Source: CAVDHB01 sp963608705 (GTDB taxonomy: Bacteria > Bacteroidota > Bacteroidia > Bacteroidales > Bacteroidaceae). Taken from it: 52,524 nt of DNA. Of the stretch, positions 1 through 5,461 are shown piece by piece (the stretch's first letter is position 1; every line of letters starts with the position of its first letter). The stretch lies in the NCBI GenBank assembly GCA_963608705.1, contig CAVDHB010000079.1, positions 1 to 52,524 of the forward strand, read 5' to 3'. The notes beneath the pieces were generated by a model. It saw only the letters and a list, made by a program, of their open reading frames with translations, was not told the origin of the DNA and did no database searches. Position numbers and translations under genes: made by a program.

Positions 1-54
1 ACCCAACGGTAATGCCCTTTTCTACCTTTTCTCTCGGCGAATATAATACTCTTG
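1..54 (-). pseudogene. Distal fragment of the host gene split by the prophage
   Basis: Joining the right flank (36893 onward) to positions 1-54, with one copy of the duplicated CTTG, restores an uninterrupted minus-strand reading frame. It runs from the 36886-37950 gene (ending ...RKCSDK) into SIIFAERKGRKGHYRW and stays open to the window edge. The stop codon that now ends the right-hand part is supplied by the phage terminus. This stretch is therefore most simply the C-terminal coding part of the same unrecognised host gene. The rest lies outside the window. Confidence 0.6.
51..54. repeat. Target-site duplication, left copy (CTTG, or CTTGT 51-55)
   Basis: CTTG at 51-54 is repeated at 36889-36892 immediately outside the two phage termini. 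The match can be extended to CTTGT (51-55 and 36889-36893), which would be the 5 bp usual for Mu. The 4-bp reading makes the two termini exactly symmetric with respect to the transposase-site motif. The uninterrupted target sequence is the same in both readings. Confidence 0.6.
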
Positions 55-64
55 TAATCCCGAC

Positions 65-102
65 AAAACGAAATGTGGTGCTTTGACGAAACGAAACGTG
101 TG
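65..102 (+). repeat. Right-end transposase sites R1 and R2
   Basis: AAAACGAAATGTGGTG (65-80) and GAAACGAAACGTGTG (88-102) share the core ACGAAAYGTG with 23 bp between equivalent bases. The same motif occurs inverted at the other end (36861-36878 and 36768-36788). R1 starts 10 bp from the inferred terminus, exactly as the outer left-end site does. Multiple short sites at both ends are what MuA-type transposases bind; the assignment is inferred. Confidence 0.65.
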
Positions 103-260
103 CAGATTTTACAAGGACGGGGACAATCGTCAACTAAAATAATCTACTGTGGGAGGGCTAATGTCCAACTTTATTTCCTATTGAATATAATAAATAAAGG
201 AATGCGGGATTGAGCAATACGTTCCCGCACTCCCCTTGTCAAAAAACACAGGTCATGGAG

Positions 261-485
261 TCACAGCCTGTCAGCGGCGGCGTTGATCCGGGCCGCCATT
301 TCTCTTAACGCTTCTCTCAGTTTGGCGCGGTCCATGTCTCCGAACTCGTCTTTCCCGCTGAACTTGTGATAGAGCCAGGAGCGGGATTTTCCGAGATAAT
401 TCTTCGCAAGACCTGCCCAGTTCACCTCCTCGTACACGCTGTCCAATACTTGACGGACGGATGTTTTTGTTTCTGATATTTCCAT
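261..485 (-). CDS. DUF5053-like small helix-turn-helix protein
   Basis: This 74-residue protein contains the segment VNWAGLAKNYLGKSRSWLYHK (residues 21-41). It reads as a compact helix-turn-helix and matches the DUF5053 small proteins common in Bacteroidales prophages. It is the last phage gene before the genetic right end, in the region where Mu keeps mom/com, and it has its own promoter. A palindrome over that promoter (556-573) suggests autoregulation or control by the phage repressor. No enzymatic role is visible. Family assignment rests on motif memory; the function is unknown. Confidence 0.7.
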   Translation of the reverse strand: MEISETKTSVRQVLDSVYEEVNWAGLAKNYLGKSRSWLYHKFSGKDEFGDMDRAKLREALREMAARINAAADRL

Positions 486-501
486 ATTCTCATGTTTTAC
501 G

Positions 502-531
502 CCTCATCATCCCTGGCGGAATGACGAGGCT
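502..531 (-). promoter_or_regulatory. Leader hairpin upstream of the DUF5053-like gene
   Basis: GCCTCATCAT and ATGACGAGGC are near-perfect inverted repeats separated by CCCTGGCGGA. On the minus strand the hairpin lies in the 5' leader between the promoter (548-555) and the start codon at 485. On the plus strand it is followed by TTTGTTTTTT and would look like an intrinsic terminator, but no plus-strand gene precedes it. It may shield the ribosome site or block incoming transcription. Confidence 0.45.
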
Positions 532-547
532 TTGTTTTTTGACAATG

Positions 548-573
548 CAAAGATACTCACCTTTTGGTGAATG
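548..573 (-). promoter_or_regulatory. Promoter and palindromic operator of the DUF5053-like gene
   Basis: On the minus strand TATCTTTG (548-555) is a perfect Bacteroidales -7 box (TAnnTTTG). Directly upstream lies the palindrome TCACCTTTTGGTGA (557-570). A second related copy, TCACCAAAAGATGA, is about 25 bp further upstream (around 595-608). Two copies of one palindrome at a promoter suggest a repressor operator. Confidence 0.5.
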
Positions 574-654
574 CACAAGTATGCAGCGTTAAAAATCACC
601 AAAAGATGAATTTACTAATAATCAATGATATGACATATACATCGGATAGAAGTC

Positions 655-1833
655 TTAGGATTCTACCTTGTGTCTATCACGCTTCTTTTTCGTGGCGTTT
701 TTCAGGTCCCTCACAAGGGTGTCCCGCAGCACCTCGGCATACGCCTGCGTGGTCTCCACAGAGCGGTGGCCGAGGATGCTCTGGACGGTGGTCACGGGTA
801 CTCCTTGATGAAGCAGGTTCACGGCGCAGGAGTGTCTTGCGGTGTGGAAAGTTATTCGCTTGCCCATCTTCGATGTGATGGCGCGGAGGTGTCTGTTCAC
901 TTCGGAGTTCGTGCCTATCTTTGCCATCCTATTCAGTGAAGGGTATCGTGCTATGATGGTCAGTGCCTTTCCACCGAAAAGCAGGTGGAGTGGCAGCTTT
1001 ACCTCTGTGTCGGTCTTCTTTGTCTTTATTGTTAACCACTGCTTGCCGTGCAGCCGTGTCAGGCTGTCGTCAGTGAGCCGTATGTAGTCGGAGTACCGCA
1101 ACCCCGTGTAGCAGCAAAAGAGGAAAGCGTCAAGCACTCGACGTTCCTTTGCCTTGGCGGGCTTCATGGCTTCCATGCGACGCAGCTCATCGGGCGTGAG
1201 GTGCTCGTGGCTTCCTCGCACTTGCTTGATGCGGTATTTGCGGAAGGGGTAGTCGTCTGGATGGATGTGCCCGGCGTTGATTGCCTCGTTGGTGAGCATA
1301 CGCAGCTGGCGCATGTGCTTGGCTATGGTGTTGGTGTGCAGCTTTCGCTCCCTCAAATGCTGTTCGAACGCCTTTAAAAAGCTATACGAGATGTCCTTGA
1401 ACGTGACGCCCTTGCGGAATGAGTCGAGCACTGTGAGCGTGCTCCTGATGTTCTCCTTGGTGGACGGCTTCTTGCCAGCTTGCTCCACCGACTGCCTTGC
1501 GAACTGGACGAAAGTCATGTCTGCCTGTTCTTTTCTCTTTGCCGCCGCTTTCAGCATGGCGAGCGTCACCGTGACACCTCGTTTCCAGTAGCTCAGCTCA
1601 ATGCCTTGCAGCCTGATAATCTCTTCAAACAGCATGGCGTTCAGCTCCGTGGCGTGCGGATGGCCGACCACTTCCGCTTTCTCCCTGTCCCAATGTCCCG
1701 GCTTCAGATAAATGTTGGTGGTCATGTAGATTTTCCTCCCGTCCAGTCTTGCCTCTATCTGCACCAGCGCCGTTCCCTGTCGTGTCAGCCTGTTCGTCCT
1801 GTTCCACACGAGGCGGTATCTTATCTTTTCCAT
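655..1833 (-). CDS. Tyrosine recombinase, probable tail-fibre invertase
   Basis: The 392-residue protein starts MEKIRYRLVWNRTNRL. It has an Arm/SAM-like N-terminal region followed by a tyrosine recombinase catalytic domain. Catalytic residues visible are Arg in CCYTGLRYSD, HxxR in FHTARHS, the His of ILGHRS and the nucleophile Tyr in TTQAYAE. An upstream frame extends to 1986, but a -7 box at 1870-1877 places the transcript start near 1862, so the Met at 1833 is the likely start. The phage integrates by a DDE transposase, so an integrase role is not needed. The gene abuts a segment with short inverted repeats and two alternative tail-fibre ends, which points to an invertase replacing Mu Gin. 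The alternative is a cargo integrase. Confidence 0.85.
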   Translation of the reverse strand: MEKIRYRLVWNRTNRLTRQGTALVQIEARLDGRKIYMTTNIYLKPGHWDREKAEVVGHPHATELNAMLFEEIIRLQGIELSYWKRGVTVTLAMLKAAAKRKEQADMTFVQFARQSVEQAGKKPSTKENIRSTLTVLDSFRKGVTFKDISYSFLKAFEQHLRERKLHTNTIAKHMRQLRMLTNEAINAGHIHPDDYPFRKYRIKQVRGSHEHLTPDELRRMEAMKPAKAKERRVLDAFLFCCYTGLRYSDYIRLTDDSLTRLHGKQWLTIKTKKTDTEVKLPLHLLFGGKALTIIARYPSLNRMAKIGTNSEVNRHLRAITSKMGKRITFHTARHSCAVNLLHQGVPVTTVQSILGHRSVETTQAYAEVLRDTLVRDLKNATKKKRDRHKVES

Positions 1834-1869
1834 TTTTTGTGTGAAGATAGGCGTTTTTTGCGGCATGGG

Positions 1870-1877
1870 CAAATATA
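1870..1877 (-). promoter_or_regulatory. -7 box of the tyrosine recombinase promoter
   Basis: The minus strand reads TATATTTG, fitting TAnnTTTG. The -33 position about 20 bp upstream (near 1898-1901, TTTT) falls inside the invertible segment, past the 11-bp repeat. Inversion would therefore replace this element and might alter recombinase expression. Confidence 0.5.
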
Positions 1878-1880
1878 GGC

Positions 1881-1891
1881 GTGGGGGGACT
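1881..1891 (+). repeat. Inverted repeat, copy 1 (GTGGGGGGACT)
   Basis: This 11-bp sequence is identical to the minus-strand sequence at 2602-2612. At both places it is read in the same frame as Val-Gly-Gly-Leu. It is the only extended identity at the two edges of the presumed invertible segment and so is the likely strand-exchange core. Confidence 0.7.
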
Positions 1892-2147
1892 TGTGATAAA
1901 ACCTGTACTACTGACGGCACTTTCAAAGATTGACGACCTCCGCTGGAACAACGTGCCGGCAGGCACTTACTATACGTTCTCTTCATCGTCAGATTGGGAT
2001 GCGAACAAACATCCCTTCGCGAATGCGGGGGCTTTGTTCGTGTACAGATACGGTGGAAATTCGACTCTTGAAATCGTGATTGACGGCAATTCGGCGGTCT
2101 TCATCCGTACGTTCTTAGACAAATGGACGGCGTGGAAAAAGCTGTGA
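1881..2147 (+). pseudogene. Silent alternative tail-fibre C-terminal cassette
   Basis: The reading frame has no start of its own; its first codon is the GTG of the 11-bp repeat. It encodes 88 residues starting VGGLVIKP. Its C-terminus resembles phage fibre tips, with aromatic-rich segments such as RWNNVPAGTYYTF and a final FLDKWTAWKKL (pyocin-knob-like in appearance). After the repeat, TALSKIDDL parallels AALYKIASL of the expressed gene on the other strand, suggesting two versions of the same module. Inverting 1881-2612 would fuse it in frame to residues 1-46 of the 2226-2750 protein, giving a 134-residue fibre. It is not a decayed gene but a stored alternative, by inference. Confidence 0.7.
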
Positions 2148-2172
2148 TGATTCTTCGTTCTTCACTTTAAAA

Positions 2173-2200
2173 GGTAGAGACGCGATTAATCGCGTCTCTA
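2173..2200. terminator. Perfect palindrome between convergent fibre ends
   Basis: The 14-bp arm GTAGAGACGCGATT is followed directly by its exact complement, giving a 28-bp perfect palindrome. It sits between the stop codons at 2147 (plus) and 2226 (minus). It can form the same hairpin on both strands and is symmetric under inversion, so it can serve whichever cassette is expressed. It lacks a long T-run on either side, so termination strength is uncertain. Confidence 0.6.
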
Positions 2201-2225
2201 CTGGTATCCGTTGAAATTTTTGTCA

Positions 2226-2750
2226 TTATCCCTGTGACACGGAAATCTGTTTCATGCCTGTCACATCTGCGGTCGCCTGCTTCTCGTTTGTCAGGCTCGT
2301 TCCTGCCGAGAAATGGAGAAAAACGTCTTGCCAGGGCGCCACCTTGACAAAATACTCCTTCTTCGTGCCGTTCAGCTTCCAGTAGAAAGTCACATTGTTG
2401 TTACCTCCGAGTGAGAGAACCCTGGCTTCCAAGTCCTCCGCATTGCCACGGTTGTTAATCTGGCCGAAATAAAGGGCGCAGACTGACCCGGAACTCTGAT
2501 TAATAAGGAGGAAACAAGCGCCATACCCCTGTTTCTTTTCCAATGAGGCTATCTTGTAAAGTGCGGCGTCTTTATTCGTCGAGATGAACTTCTTTCCGTT
2601 CAGTCCCCCCACAACTGAAGCGAGTTGTTCGGCGGAGGTGAATCCCGGCGTGCCGTCGTTCTTCATGCCCACCACCCCGTTGGGGTTGGCGATTGCGTTG
2701 TTCTTAATGCCTTTCAGCGCCTCCGCGAGGCTTTTTGTCTGTATTGCCAT
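2226..2750 (-). CDS. Tail fibre or receptor-binding protein with switchable C-terminus
   Basis: The 174-residue protein is last in the late operon. Residues 1-46 (MAIQTKSLAEALKGIKNN...) form the constant part. Codons 47-50 (VGGL) contain the 11-bp inverted repeat, and residues 51-174 form the currently expressed variable tip, rich in Gly, Asn and aromatic residues. By position and structure it corresponds to Mu S/U and to knob-type fibres that bind the host surface. The small size suggests a tip attached to the larger tip proteins encoded at 5462-9123. The receptor is unknown; in this host group capsule or surface layers are likely. No trimerisation motif is obvious. Confidence 0.65.
   Translation of the reverse strand: MAIQTKSLAEALKGIKNNAIANPNGVVGMKNDGTPGFTSAEQLASVVGGLNGKKFISTNKDAALYKIASLEKKQGYGACFLLINQSSGSVCALYFGQINNRGNAEDLEARVLSLGGNNNVTFYWKLNGTKKEYFVKVAPWQDVFLHFSAGTSLTNEKQATADVTGMKQISVSQG
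2602..2612 (-). repeat. Inverted repeat, copy 2 (in the fibre gene)
   Basis: The plus strand reads AGTCCCCCCAC, the exact complement of 1881-1891. It covers codons 47-50 of the tail-fibre gene. Confidence 0.7.
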
Positions 2751-2769
2751 AATTTTTTAGTTTAGAATG

Positions 2770-3270
2770 TTACTTGAATAAATTGTAAGTCACGCCCACG
2801 CCCACATACACATCCGGTTTCCCGTGCAGCAAGCCATAGCCGTAGCCAGCGTTTACACCAAAATTCCACCGTCTGTATTCAGGACGGTAGACAGTTTTTA
2901 ACAGCGTGTTATTAAACACACGCAAAGAATCCAATGAAGGCTTGTAACCACTTACTACAGCATAGTATAGACTATCACTGTACGTGCGAGAAGTGATGGG
3001 CACCTCCACCGTCACGCTCTCCCCGCGAGTCACCACACGGGTCTTTTGAGAGAAAACCGTGTCCCTCGCCACCACAGGCAGCTCCACCGTCACATACCTC
3101 ACCACCGTGTCCCGCACCGCCAGCGGCTTGATATAGACCACCGTGTCCCGCAAAGTGTCAAGCTCCGTCAAAGCGGGAGATTTCTCACGGAAACCCTCCC
3201 CGCACGACCTTACATGGATACTCACCAGGACAGCGCACACCAGCCCGAGTAAAGCGACAAACCACTTCAT
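2770..3270 (-). CDS. Membrane-anchored lysis accessory, possible spanin (DUF6808-like)
   Basis: Starting at MKWFVALLG (3270) the protein has 166 residues. It has one N-terminal membrane segment (about residues 3-18), then a periplasmic region rich in short Thr/Val strands (repeated RDTVV, TVEVP). It ends in WNFGVNAGYGYG ... YVGVGVTYNLF, a pattern typical of beta-barrel-like outer-membrane ends. The start overlaps the endolysin stop by 4 bp, placing it in the lysis cassette. Position and topology suggest an Rz-like or unimolecular spanin linking the inner and outer membranes. DUF6808 is recalled from Bacteroides phages and unconfirmed. Confidence 0.55.
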   Translation of the reverse strand: MKWFVALLGLVCAVLVSIHVRSCGEGFREKSPALTELDTLRDTVVYIKPLAVRDTVVRYVTVELPVVARDTVFSQKTRVVTRGESVTVEVPITSRTYSDSLYYAVVSGYKPSLDSLRVFNNTLLKTVYRPEYRRWNFGVNAGYGYGLLHGKPDVYVGVGVTYNLFK

Positions 3271-3707
3271 GACTTCCCAAAGTATCTGTCCGCCTCCCAT
3301 CTCCGCCTTTCCGCCAACCCCGGCAGCCGCTTGCCTCTGGCATACACCCACCGGGAGAACTGGCGGCGTATCTCCGCCTCGTCAGCCCCCCGCCGGATTT
3401 TCATCAGCAGCGTGGAGTTGTCCAGCGCGTTGCACCCGAGGTTGAAGGCGAAGTCCGCCAGCGCGTCGAACTGCCCCTGCGTCCGGCATACCTCCAGGTC
3501 GTTCACGAAGCTCTCGAACCTCCTCAAATCGTTGCGGAGCAGCGTGTCCGCCGTCTTCTCCGTTATCCGCTGTCCGGGCTGCACGCCGCCGGTGTGGCCG
3601 TAGCCTATGGTCCACACGCCCGCCGGACAGAGGTACGCCCTCCGTCTCAGCCCCTCGAACCCCTTGAGGGCGCTTACCAGCGTCTCGCTTGATTTATACT
3701 TTTCCAT
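3267..3707 (-). CDS. Endolysin, glycoside hydrolase family 24 lysozyme
   Basis: The 146-residue protein starts MEKYKSSETL. The lysozyme signature KGFEGLRRRAYLCPAGVWTIGYGHT is at residues 15-39. It shows the E-8-C-5-T spacing: Glu18, Cys27, Thr33, so Cys replaces the Asp of T4 lysozyme, a known GH24 variant. The C-terminal half has NLGCNALDNSTLLMKI and LPGLAERRRWEADRYF as in phage lysozymes. No signal peptide is seen, so it probably depends on the adjacent holin genes for export. It cleaves the glycan backbone of peptidoglycan. It overlaps the upstream holin-like gene by 14 bp. Confidence 0.9.
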   Translation of the reverse strand: MEKYKSSETLVSALKGFEGLRRRAYLCPAGVWTIGYGHTGGVQPGQRITEKTADTLLRNDLRRFESFVNDLEVCRTQGQFDALADFAFNLGCNALDNSTLLMKIRRGADEAEIRRQFSRWVYARGKRLPGLAERRRWEADRYFGKS

Positions 3708-4197
3708 CTTCTTTCCGTTTTTCGTCCAGCGTCTCCTCCAGGGCCTCGCCAAGGTCCCTGTCCTTCTTCTTCAGGAACCTGACGGCGAGTCCCCGGACGA
3801 ACCGCCGTAATGAGAATTTCACACCCCTGTACTCCAGGTAGTTGGAGAAGCAGCTCTCCAGCTCGCACGCGATGGAGACCAGCACCACGCCGGTGGCTAT
3901 CTCCGTGTCGCAGCCGTCGAAATACCCTCCCAGCACCCTGCCCAGCAGCCCGCCGAGCAGGAGCCAGCAGAAGTAGTCGCACAGCTTGTTCATGGTGCGC
4001 CTGACCGCCGTGCTCTTGCGGAACGGCCTGTCGTGCCTCAGCGCGTTCTGGACCCCGAACACGAAGTCCACCGCCACGAGGGCGAGGCACAGGGCCATGA
4101 GCCAGCGCAGCTCGTGCACCATCGCGGCCGTCTCCTGCCACATCGTGACGCTCCCCACGGCCACCGTCCCGCCCCTGGCTATCTCATGGCCCTGCAT
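3694..4197 (-). CDS. Holin-like membrane protein
   Basis: The protein has 167 residues with at least three hydrophobic segments: ELRWLMALCLALVAVDFVFG (about 29-48), YFCWLLLGGLLGRVLGGYF (about 75-93) and EIATGVVLVSIACELE (about 98-113). A charged cytoplasmic tail rich in Lys, Glu and Arg follows. Topology and position directly before the endolysin fit a phage holin of the toxin-secretion/Cph1-like type found in Bacteroides phages. It would form inner-membrane lesions that release the lysozyme. No close family match is certain. Confidence 0.6.
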   Translation of the reverse strand: MQGHEIARGGTVAVGSVTMWQETAAMVHELRWLMALCLALVAVDFVFGVQNALRHDRPFRKSTAVRRTMNKLCDYFCWLLLGGLLGRVLGGYFDGCDTEIATGVVLVSIACELESCFSNYLEYRGVKFSLRRFVRGLAVRFLKKKDRDLGEALEETLDEKRKEDGKV

Positions 4198-4200
4198 GCC

Positions 4201-4575
4201 TTATTTCTTAGCCAGCGCCCACAGGGCCTTGATAACGTCGTAGAAGCCGCACCCGCTCAGCCCGGCGCACAGGCCGTAAAGGGCGGACTGCCACCATCCG
4301 TACTCCGCCAGGGCGGGGCTTATCCCCAGCCCCCATGCCGCCAGGCACAGCGACACGCCGCTCAGGGCGGATATCCCTATCTTGCTCAAGGTGTTCTCCT
4401 TGACGGCCGGAACGGCCTTGAAGAACTGCGTCACGAGGGCGGACACCGCCGCCGTGATTCCCGTGAAAGAGCCGAGGCTGACGGTCACGGAGCCGTCGGA
4501 CGCGCCGTCGCCCGTGGCGGCGTAAAGGGCCGCGCAGCTCAGGGCGGCCGTCACGCACAAAATTGTCTTTTTCAT
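4201..4575 (-). CDS. Small membrane protein, second holin or antiholin candidate
   Basis: The 124-residue protein begins with a signal-like segment, MKKTILCVTAALSCAALYA (cleavage plausible after AYA-type residues near 20). It has further hydrophobic stretches, ISALSGVSLCLAAWGLGI and YGLCAGLSGCGF. It lies 3 bp from the next lysis gene. Two adjacent small membrane proteins before an endolysin often act as a holin/antiholin pair, but which is which cannot be told. It overlaps the upstream gene by 4 bp (ATGA). Confidence 0.5.
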   Translation of the reverse strand: MKKTILCVTAALSCAALYAATGDGASDGSVTVSLGSFTGITAAVSALVTQFFKAVPAVKENTLSKIGISALSGVSLCLAAWGLGISPALAEYGWWQSALYGLCAGLSGCGFYDVIKALWALAKK

Positions 4576-4844
4576 TTTTTCTCCTGTTTTTTGAAATAGT
4601 CCTTGATTGAGTCGCAGTACACGCCGGTCAGCTGGTCGGCCAGCTGGAGCAGGATGTCCCGCTCCCTGCCGTCCAGTTCCGTCCCGTCCTGCGAGGTGTA
4701 GATTTTCTCCGCCAGCACGTGCGCCGGGAGTCCGGGGACGCGCCGGTATACGAGGTCGGCCAGGCTCTCGGAGATGTCGGCCTCCACCGTCCGGTCCTTG
4801 CGGATCCCCGTGTAGACGGGGAACCGCCTGAAGTCGGCTTTCAT
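4572..4844 (-). CDS. Unknown 90-residue phage protein
   Basis: It starts MKADFRRFPVYTGI at 4844, overlapping the HU-like gene stop by 4 bp (ATGA), and overlaps the next gene by 4 bp. Translational coupling therefore supports it as a real gene, although a longer open frame continues upstream out of phase with its neighbour. The protein is acidic and basic mixed, with a helical C-terminus (DILLQLADQLTGVYCDSIKDY). No known domain is recognised. Its place between a DNA-binding protein and the lysis genes gives no clear role. Confidence 0.6.
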   Translation of the reverse strand: MKADFRRFPVYTGIRKDRTVEADISESLADLVYRRVPGLPAHVLAEKIYTSQDGTELDGRERDILLQLADQLTGVYCDSIKDYFKKQEKK

Positions 4845-5302
4845 AGCTCGCCCTCTCCTCCCTCGGAGGGTTTCTCCTCCTCTTCCCCGGGCTGTCCGGG
4901 CTCCTCGCCTTTCCACTCCTGCCATCTGATGGCCGTGCCGGTCAGGGCGCGGGTCACTCCCCCGGACCCGGCCTGCCGGGAGGTCTCGGGTATGAAGCGG
5001 ACGCGCACGCCCCGGATGAGGTTGGCGGTCACGTCCTCCTCCCTGTCCACGCCCCTCTTGGAGGCGTTGGCGGTGTAGTAGAAGGTGCCCACGCCGTCGA
5101 GCTTGACGGTGAGCCCCTGCGCCATGAAGGAGCGCATCACGGGCGCCAGCCCTTTCAGCACGGCTGCCACGTCCGCCGGGCTGACGGTGCTCTCCGCCGC
5201 CAGGCGCTCCGCCACCTGGTCGGTGGTCACGTTGCCCACGGTGATACTGCGGGGATACCACTTGTTGTTCTGTTTCATCTGTGTCTTCTTGTAAAAAGCC
5301 AT
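4841..5302 (-). CDS. HU-family DNA-binding protein (HU-HIG-like)
   Basis: The protein has 153 residues. Residues from MAFYKKTQ to RFIPET resemble the Bacteroidetes HU-like proteins: helical VTTDQVAERLAAESTVSPADVAAVLKGLAPVM, then the beta turn LTVKLDGVGTFYYTANASKRG. A Pro/Glu/Gly-rich tail (about 130-153) follows. Such proteins bind and bend DNA. In a Mu-like phage this could aid transpososome assembly, where Mu uses host HU, or DNA packing, but its late position between tail and lysis genes is unusual. Confidence 0.75.
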   Translation of the reverse strand: MAFYKKTQMKQNNKWYPRSITVGNVTTDQVAERLAAESTVSPADVAAVLKGLAPVMRSFMAQGLTVKLDGVGTFYYTANASKRGVDREEDVTANLIRGVRVRFIPETSRQAGSGGVTRALTGTAIRWQEWKGEEPGQPGEEEEKPSEGGEGEL

Positions 5303-5332
5303 AGTCTTTCTGTTTTTTGGCGGAGCCTCGGA

Positions 5333-5398
5333 CAGACGGCGTTCGTCCGGTCTTCAAACGGCGTTCGGCCGGCCTTCAGACGGCGTTCGTCCTCCGCT
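5333..5398. repeat. Three tandem 22-bp repeats in the late operon
   Basis: Imperfect copies beginning CAGACGGCGTTCGTCC, CAAACGGCGTTCGGCC and CAGACGGCGTTCGTCC start at 5333, 5355 and 5377. They fill the 159-bp gap between the tail-tip gene and the HU-like gene. They contain short inverted GGAC/GACGG arms and so could fold as small hairpins. Function unknown: a binding site, an RNA-processing element, or decay are all possible. Confidence 0.6.
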
Positions 5399-5461
5399 CC
5401 TGTTTCACTTTTCCCCTCCGCATTTTTCACGCTCCCCGGAGGGGGTTGGGGAGGTGTCCTT

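Larger units (their letters stand above)
1881..2612. other. Presumed invertible tail-fibre segment
   Basis: The edges are the 11-bp inverted repeats 1881-1891 and 2602-2612. The inside holds two convergent fibre 3' ends with a palindromic hairpin between them, so the layout works in either orientation. The tyrosine recombinase gene lies 48 bp outside. The architecture parallels the Mu G and P1 C segments, where alternative fibre ends share a constant N-terminus. The orientation seen here expresses the 128-residue C-terminus encoded by 2226-2612. Confidence 0.7.

Noticed and set aside
655..1833. Recombinase as the phage integrase
   Set aside because: The ends, target duplication and MuA/MuB genes show DDE transposition; the recombinase lies beside the fibre inverted repeats instead.
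4572..5357. Long minus-strand frame of 261 residues
   Set aside because: Its upper part is an out-of-phase shadow of the HU-like gene; only the last 90 residues from 4844 are taken as a gene.
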